Below, one piece after another: positions 60,037 to 64,000 of a DNA stretch of 64,000 nt. The notes beneath the pieces are model-generated. The model worked only from the letters and a program-made list of their open reading frames with translations, was not told the origin of the DNA and searched no databases. How positions within the stretch are numbered: the first letter of the stretch is position 1; every line of letters begins with the position of its first letter. The translations under genes were made by a program, and so were the position numbers. The DNA comes from JAJDTT01 sp965116695 (GTDB taxonomy: Bacteria > Acidobacteriota > UBA6911 > RPQK01 > JAJDTT01): the NCBI GenBank assembly GCA_965116695.1, contig OZ220706.1, positions 4,898,001 through 4,962,000 on the forward strand, written 5' to 3'.

Positions 60037-60279
60037 ATGGCAAGTATCACGATCCGCAACCTGGACGACGGCGTGAAAACCCGCTTGCGGGTGCGGGCAG
60101 CGGGCAATGGCCGCTCGATGGAAGAAGAAGCGCGGCTGATCCTGCGTGATGCGGTCGGACGCAAGCCAAGTTGCCGGAACCTTGCGAGCATCGTCCGCTC
60201 GTACTTTGGACCGCAAAACGGCGTGGATCTGGAGTTACCGCCCCGTGAGCCTGCTCGTGAGCCACCGTCCTTCGAGTGA
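60037..60279 (+). CDS. FitA/VapB-like ribbon-helix-helix antitoxin
   Basis: 80 residues with AAGGAG upstream. The N-terminal MASITIRNLDDGVKTRLRVR is a ribbon-helix-helix strand and helix that binds the operator as a dimer, and SMEEEARLILRDAVG is the second helix. The C-terminal part (YFGPQNGVDLELPPREPARE) ends in the proline-rich toxin-binding tail of FitA. It neutralises the PIN toxin encoded 9 bp downstream. Confidence 0.9.
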   Translation: MASITIRNLDDGVKTRLRVRAAGNGRSMEEEARLILRDAVGRKPSCRNLASIVRSYFGPQNGVDLELPPREPAREPPSFE

Positions 60280-60288
60280 GCCGCGGCC

Positions 60289-60714
60289 ATGTCTATTCTG
60301 CTTGACACTAACGTCGTGTCCGAACTGATCCGCAAGGCACCCGAACCTGCCGTAACAAGTTGGGTCTCGGACCATCCCTTGTACGACCTGTTTTTTTCGG
60401 CGGTCAGCGAAGCCGAGTTGCGCTTCGGTGCGGCCATCCTCCCGCCGGGCCGACGCCGGGACACACTGTTCCTCGAAATCGACGCAATGCTGCGCGACGC
60501 CTTCGAGGACCGGGTGCTACCGTTCGACAGCGATGCCGCACGGGCGTATGGCGACATCGCGGCCGTGCGCCGGTCTGCAGGTCGTCCCGTCGCACCAGCG
60601 GATTGTCAGATCGCGGCGATCGCGGCGTCTCGTGACATGGCGGTGGCGACGCGCAACGTTCGCGATTTCGAGGAAATGGGGATCGAGATTGTGGATCCCT
60701 GGTCAGGGGCGTGA
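60289..60714 (+). CDS. FitB/VapC-like PIN-domain toxin
   Basis: 141 residues. The four acidic residues of the PIN active site are present: LLDTNVVSELIRK (Asp6), SEAELRFG (Glu43 region), ADCQIAAIA (Asp104) and TRNVRDFEEMG (Asp125). WVSDHPLYDLFFSAVS is as in FitB. VapC-type toxins are Mg-dependent RNases that cut tRNA or rRNA. The gene ends next to the SDR direct repeat. It is intact, unlike the vapC fragment at 4196. Confidence 0.92.
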   Translation: MSILLDTNVVSELIRKAPEPAVTSWVSDHPLYDLFFSAVSEAELRFGAAILPPGRRRDTLFLEIDAMLRDAFEDRVLPFDSDAARAYGDIAAVRRSAGRPVAPADCQIAAIAASRDMAVATRNVRDFEEMGIEIVDPWSGA

Positions 60715-60778
60715 GCGATTCTGATCAGGCGCAGTAGCCGCCGTCCAGCAGGATGGTGTGGCCGGTGACGTAGGCGGA
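60715..60778 (+). repeat. Direct repeat flanking the toxin-antitoxin operon (second copy)
   Basis: Matches 59777-59840. It starts directly after the toxin stop (60712-60714) and is the native 3' end of the SDR gene on the minus strand (stop at 60725). The spacing between copies is 938 bp and contains only the operator, antitoxin and toxin. Confidence 0.8.
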
Positions 60779-61501
60779 AGCCTCGGAAGCCAGGAAGACC
60801 ACCGACCCCTTGATGTCGTCGTATTGGGCCATGCGGCCCAGGAAGGTGTTGCTGCAATATTGGGAGAGGAAGGGCTCCGTCTCCCCTCCGAGAGCCAAAC
60901 CTCCGGGGGCGATGGCATTGACCCGGACCCCCTTGGGTCCCGCCCACGCGGCCAGGTACTTGGTCAGGCCGATCATCCCGTGCTTGTGGAAGTGGTAGTC
61001 GGGTGGGGTGGTCATGTCGGTGCCGGCGTAGTTTCCGAAGTTGGGAGCCGTCACCGACTGGATGGAGCCGATGTTGACGACGGCACCCTGGCCCCGTTCC
61101 ATCATCCGGTCCACGAAGGCCCGGGAAATGGCGAAGAAACCCGTGGCGTTGACCGCCATGGATTGGTCCCAAGCCTCCAGCGGGTCGGTGTAGGCTCGCA
61201 TGGGCCGCGCCACCGAGTTGTTGACCAGCACGTCGACGGCGCCGAACTTCTTCCAGACCCGATCACAGAACTCCAGGACTGACGACTCGCTCCCCTGATC
61301 GAGTCGGTCCGCACTGGCGGAGTGGCCTCGATTCTCCAACTCCAGTGCCCAATCTTGGCAGCGCTGCCGGTTTCTGGAGGCGATGACGACGTGGGCTCCG
61401 GCCTCGGCCAGTCCCTCCGAGATGGGCTTGCCGTAGAATCCGGTGCCGCCGGTGACGACCGATACCTTGCCGGTGAGATCCAGTAGTTGCTTGACGTTCA
61501 T
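60725..61501 (-). CDS. SDR family oxidoreductase
   Basis: 258 residues. The cofactor motif is VSVVTGGTGFYGKPISEGLA, the serine lies in VNIGSIQSVTAPNF and the YxxxK motif is YHFHKHGMIG, so the active site is complete. NNSVARPM replaces the more usual NNAG. The C-terminus SAYVTGHTILLDGGYCA is classical. It is probably a sugar or polyol dehydrogenase. It is divergent from the PHP gene; the 168-bp gap holds the palindrome copy 4. Confidence 0.87.
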   Translation of the reverse strand: MNVKQLLDLTGKVSVVTGGTGFYGKPISEGLAEAGAHVVIASRNRQRCQDWALELENRGHSASADRLDQGSESSVLEFCDRVWKKFGAVDVLVNNSVARPMRAYTDPLEAWDQSMAVNATGFFAISRAFVDRMMERGQGAVVNIGSIQSVTAPNFGNYAGTDMTTPPDYHFHKHGMIGLTKYLAAWAGPKGVRVNAIAPGGLALGGETEPFLSQYCSNTFLGRMAQYDDIKGSVVFLASEASAYVTGHTILLDGGYCA

Positions 61502-61655
61502 GACAGCGCATACTTATATCACCTCATGCCTTTCGAGCGGAGTTTGATCCCCATCGCCCAATCCGCCGCAGCCGGAGCCAAGATTGGTTCGCCGGAGCGG
61601 CGGTGTTCCAGCCGACGAATCTTCAATGGAGCGCGTCTTGCACCATTTTGGACCG

Positions 61656-61684
61656 AAGAGGGCACCCACATGGGGTGCCCCTAC
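61656..61684 (+). repeat. GGCACCC/GGGTGCCC palindrome, copy 4
   Basis: AGAGGGCACCCACATGGGGT then GCCCCTAC. The stem is GGGCACCC/GGGGTGCCC. The ATG in its loop (61670-61672) is the first Met codon of the PHP-domain gene. Confidence 0.75.
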
Positions 61685-62974
61685 AAGAAATTATTCGTCC
61701 GCTTGCTCAAGAATTTGAGGGCATGGAACAAATCCGCAGGTAGAAGAGCTGTGGCCCTCGTGCTGCTCCAGTTTTTGGTTGTGGCGTCTGTCTCGGCTGA
61801 GGAGGGTCCGGGCACCGAAACGGCCAATTGGACGACCGCCCAGAAGCTGGCCGGGAAGTACGGCTGGCCCTACGTGGCGGGCCACAAGGGTCTCTCCCGC
61901 CAGGAGATCGTCTTTCCCCAGGTCCGGGGTCTGCAGGTGATCAAGGCGGACCTCCACATCCACACCATCTACTCCGACGGACAGGTCCTGCCCGAAACCC
62001 GGGTCTGGGAAGCGTGGCGGGACGGCCTGGACCTGATGGTCATCACCGATCATCCGGAGTACATGAAGCTGGCCCTGCCCCAGGACCGGGAGCGAGCCTA
62101 CGGCCGGGCCTTGCCGCTGGCCCGGGCCCTGGATCTGCTGCTGGTTCGCGGAGCCGAGCTGACGACCCTTTCGGGGCCTCGCTACAGGGATGAGGACTCG
62201 GATCACGTCGTCGCCTTCATTCAGGACGAGAGTCCCTTCTTCGACGAGTTCGACACGGCGGTCCGGTCGGCCCGGGACCAGGGAGCCGTCATCATCTGGG
62301 CCCATCCCGGCCCTCGATGGGTCCGGGACGCTACCCGGCTTCTGGAGTTGGGTTGGCTGGACGGGATCGAGTTGAGGAACGGCGGCCGAAAAGGGGGGAA
62401 GGGAATCGGATACCACCGGGGGGAACCGTACTTCTCCGCGGTGATGGACTGGTGCCTGGAGCACGACCTGGCCGTCATTGCTTCGTCGGACGCCCACTGG
62501 CCCATCGACCAGATGGTGGACCGGGGCCGGGGAGAACGCCGGGACATGACCCTGGTCCTGGCTGAGCGCCGGGAAGAGACGTCGATCCGGGAAGCCATCA
62601 AGGCCCGGCGCACCCTGGCTTATTTCGGCGAGATGATCTGGGGGCGGGAAGAGTGGCTCCGCGCGCTGGCCCAGAGTTCACTCCATTTCAGTCTCACCCC
62701 AAGCGTCCAGGAGAATCGGAAACGCCACTTCCTGTCGGTTACGAACACCTCCTCCTTCCCCTTTCGAATGAGGGTTTCCAGGGCGGGAGAGGAAACGGCC
62801 GCGGGTCTCCGGGAGTTGCGGATTACGGAGCGGGGCCGGACCGTGGCTCCCACCAGCGTGAACGAGGGGGAGACGGACGTCCGGCTCGTCATCAGCGTCA
62901 CCAACCTTCTTTCCGGCGCGGACCGGCCGCTCGTCCTGGAGAGGAGACTGCAGGTTCCGGGAGGACCACCATGA
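61670..62974 (+). CDS. PHP-domain metal-dependent phosphoesterase-like protein, probably secreted
   Basis: 434 residues from ATG 61670, inside palindrome copy 4; no ribosome site is visible and a later TTG or GTG (for example before ALVLLQFLVVASVSAEE) could be the real start. A signal peptide ends near residue 43. The PHP motif is IKADLHIHTIYSDGQ (His96, His98), followed by LMVITDHPEYM, IWAHPGPRWV and SSDAHWPID. The C-terminal 100 residues are a beta-rich extension. Exported PHP proteins of this type are common in Acidobacteriota and Planctomycetota with unknown substrate. It overlaps the next gene by 4 bp. Confidence 0.8.
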   Translation: MGCPYKKLFVRLLKNLRAWNKSAGRRAVALVLLQFLVVASVSAEEGPGTETANWTTAQKLAGKYGWPYVAGHKGLSRQEIVFPQVRGLQVIKADLHIHTIYSDGQVLPETRVWEAWRDGLDLMVITDHPEYMKLALPQDRERAYGRALPLARALDLLLVRGAELTTLSGPRYRDEDSDHVVAFIQDESPFFDEFDTAVRSARDQGAVIIWAHPGPRWVRDATRLLELGWLDGIELRNGGRKGGKGIGYHRGEPYFSAVMDWCLEHDLAVIASSDAHWPIDQMVDRGRGERRDMTLVLAERREETSIREAIKARRTLAYFGEMIWGREEWLRALAQSSLHFSLTPSVQENRKRHFLSVTNTSSFPFRMRVSRAGEETAAGLRELRITERGRTVAPTSVNEGETDVRLVISVTNLLSGADRPLVLERRLQVPGGPP

Positions 62975-64000
62975 GTGCCGCGTACCGCGGCCTCGCCATC
63001 GTCGCTTTTATGGGACTCATGTTTGGGTGTGCCCCTCCTGCAGAATCGCCCCAGGTTCCTGCGCAGGAAGGACGGAAGGTCTGGAGGGAGGCCAGCTTCG
63101 CCGATTTCGCCGACGGGACCCTGGCTGACGGTGGGGCCAACACCTACGTGGGGGCAGATGGGAGCGTCCGGCTCATCAACGAACTGGATCTGAACCAGGA
63201 CGGGCTCATCGACCTGGTCCTTCCGGGGAGCCACGACAACAATTTCGACATGGACGCCTGGATCTACTGGGGAGGGGATAACTTCGCCGAATCGGGCCGG
63301 ACCGCGCTTCCCGGTGAGGGAGGCCAGGACGTGGCCATTGCGGACCTGAACCGGGACGGCCATCCGGACCTGGTGGTGGCCAAGGGTTACAACGGAACCC
63401 GGACCGAGAACCGGTCGGCCGTCTACTGGGGAAGCGAATCCGGCTTCGACGTCGAGCGTAGGACCGATCTGCCGACGGTTTCGGCTCAAGCGGTGGCCAC
63501 GGGAGATCTGAACGGAGACGGATTCCCGGAAATCGTCTTCGCCAGCAACGGACTCTCCTACCAGTTCACCCGGGAGGGGAACGATTTCAGCGTGGTGCGG
63601 CCCGTTTCGGACATCTACTGGGGGTCGGAGGACGGCTACTCCCCCCGCCGGACCACGCAGTTGCCCACTCGTTACGCTCGCGACGTGGCCATTGCCGACC
63701 TGAACCGGGACGACGCTCCCGATCTGGTCTTTGCGGTTCAGGACTACAAGGGAGAACCGGGTGGAGTGCTGGTCTACTGGGGATCCGAATCCGGCTACTC
63801 GGCGGAGGCCTCCCTTTGGCTGGAGGGATTGGGAAGCGTGGGTCTGGTTGCCGCCGACTTGAACGGAGACGGCTGGCCCGATCTGGCGGTGGCCAACGAG
63901 ACGGCGCCCGGCGTCGACGCCGATGCCGGAGGGGTCGCCGTCACCCCGATTCCCTGTTACGTCTACTGGGGGGCTTCCGAGGGTTTCGATCCCGAGCGGC
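62971..64000 (+). CDS. FG-GAP/VCBS-repeat lipoprotein, 3' truncated by window edge
   Basis: The frame opens at ATG 62971, overlapping the PHP stop (ATGA), and is open to the window end. The signal GLAIVAFMGLMFGCAPPAES has a lipobox with Cys20. At least five FG-GAP repeats are seen with the calcium-binding pattern D-x-N-x-D-G: LDLNQDGLIDLV, ADLNRDGHPDLVVA, GDLNGDGFPEIVFA, ADLNRDDAPDLVFA and ADLNGDGWPDLAVA, each beside a YWG strand. The protein is a surface-anchored beta-propeller, often involved in carbohydrate or adhesion contexts. Confidence 0.85.
   Translation, partial: MSAAYRGLAIVAFMGLMFGCAPPAESPQVPAQEGRKVWREASFADFADGTLADGGANTYVGADGSVRLINELDLNQDGLIDLVLPGSHDNNFDMDAWIYWGGDNFAESGRTALPGEGGQDVAIADLNRDGHPDLVVAKGYNGTRTENRSAVYWGSESGFDVERRTDLPTVSAQAVATGDLNGDGFPEIVFASNGLSYQFTREGNDFSVVRPVSDIYWGSEDGYSPRRTTQLPTRYARDVAIADLNRDDAPDLVFAVQDYKGEPGGVLVYWGSESGYSAEASLWLEGLGSVGLVAADLNGDGWPDLAVANETAPGVDADAGGVAVTPIPCYVYWGASEGFDPER

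Noticed and set aside
1..64000. tRNA, rRNA, riboswitch or complete transposase genes
   Set aside because: No tRNA-like TTCGA arm with pairing acceptor, no rRNA sequence, no known riboswitch core and no transposase or integrase frame was recognised by reading; a covariance-model search could still find a small RNA.

Overview
The window is GC-rich bacterial chromosome, densely coded on both strands, with many short 4-bp (ATGA/GTGA/TTGA) gene overlaps. It most likely comes from an uncultivated Acidobacteriota. The basis is a 1074-residue Oar-like TonB-dependent receptor with a carboxypeptidase-regulatory N-terminus and a C-terminus ending in LKIYY, a PSCyt1/DUF1592-type cytochrome paired with a DUF1552 protein, several CarbopepD_reg+TPR secreted proteins, and many Gfo/Idh/MocA oxidoreductases. 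The assignment is inference from gene content; no rRNA or tRNA gene was found to confirm it.

Layout. 1-4167: a 5'-truncated NHL-repeat protein, a lipoprotein with discoidin-like and FN3-like domains, and a homoserine-dehydrogenase-like SAF protein. 4196-5592: a decayed island of gene fragments (vapC 5' end, COG2865-type ATPase piece, C-terminal half of a dual-OB protein), one intact DUF488 gene and a frameshifted, truncated second DUF488. 5617-14132: a methyltransferase, the DUF1592/DUF1552 pair, a SelA-like PLP enzyme and a zinc alcohol dehydrogenase. 14336-24846: a carbohydrate-oxidation region with five Gfo/Idh/MocA paralogues, a sugar isomerase/epimerase-like TIM barrel and two SDRs. 24843-29019: TPR proteins, NAD kinase, a YHS/TRASH-like protein and a HEAT-repeat protein. 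29016-34709: DinG/XPD-like helicase, glyA, rpiB, proS. 34902-51244: a dcw cell-wall and division cluster, mraZ-rsmH-ftsL-ftsI-murE-murF-mraY-murD-ftsW-murG-murC-ftsQ-ftsA-ftsZ, lacking murB and ddl. 51509-56091 (minus): purF-purM-purN, a DSD1-like PLP enzyme and a mutT-type Nudix gene in one probable operon. 56475-59699: the TonB-dependent receptor with a strong terminator. 59777-60778: a FitAB/VapBC toxin-antitoxin module between two copies of an SDR 3' end. 60725-64000: the SDR, a PHP-domain protein and an FG-GAP lipoprotein that runs off the window.

Dispersed repeats are prominent: a TTAACAG-ended hairpin family (three copies), a GGCACCC/GGGTGCCC palindrome family (four copies, one supplying the apparent start codon of the PHP gene), and a three-unit tandem hairpin repeat behind ftsZ.

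The best candidates for something unusual are the toxin-antitoxin insertion that duplicated the end of its neighbour, the degraded DUF488/dual-OB island, and the oxidoreductase cluster whose paralogues differ in the catalytic EKP motif. I did not find a clearly new, intact multi-gene system that I could defend from sequence alone.
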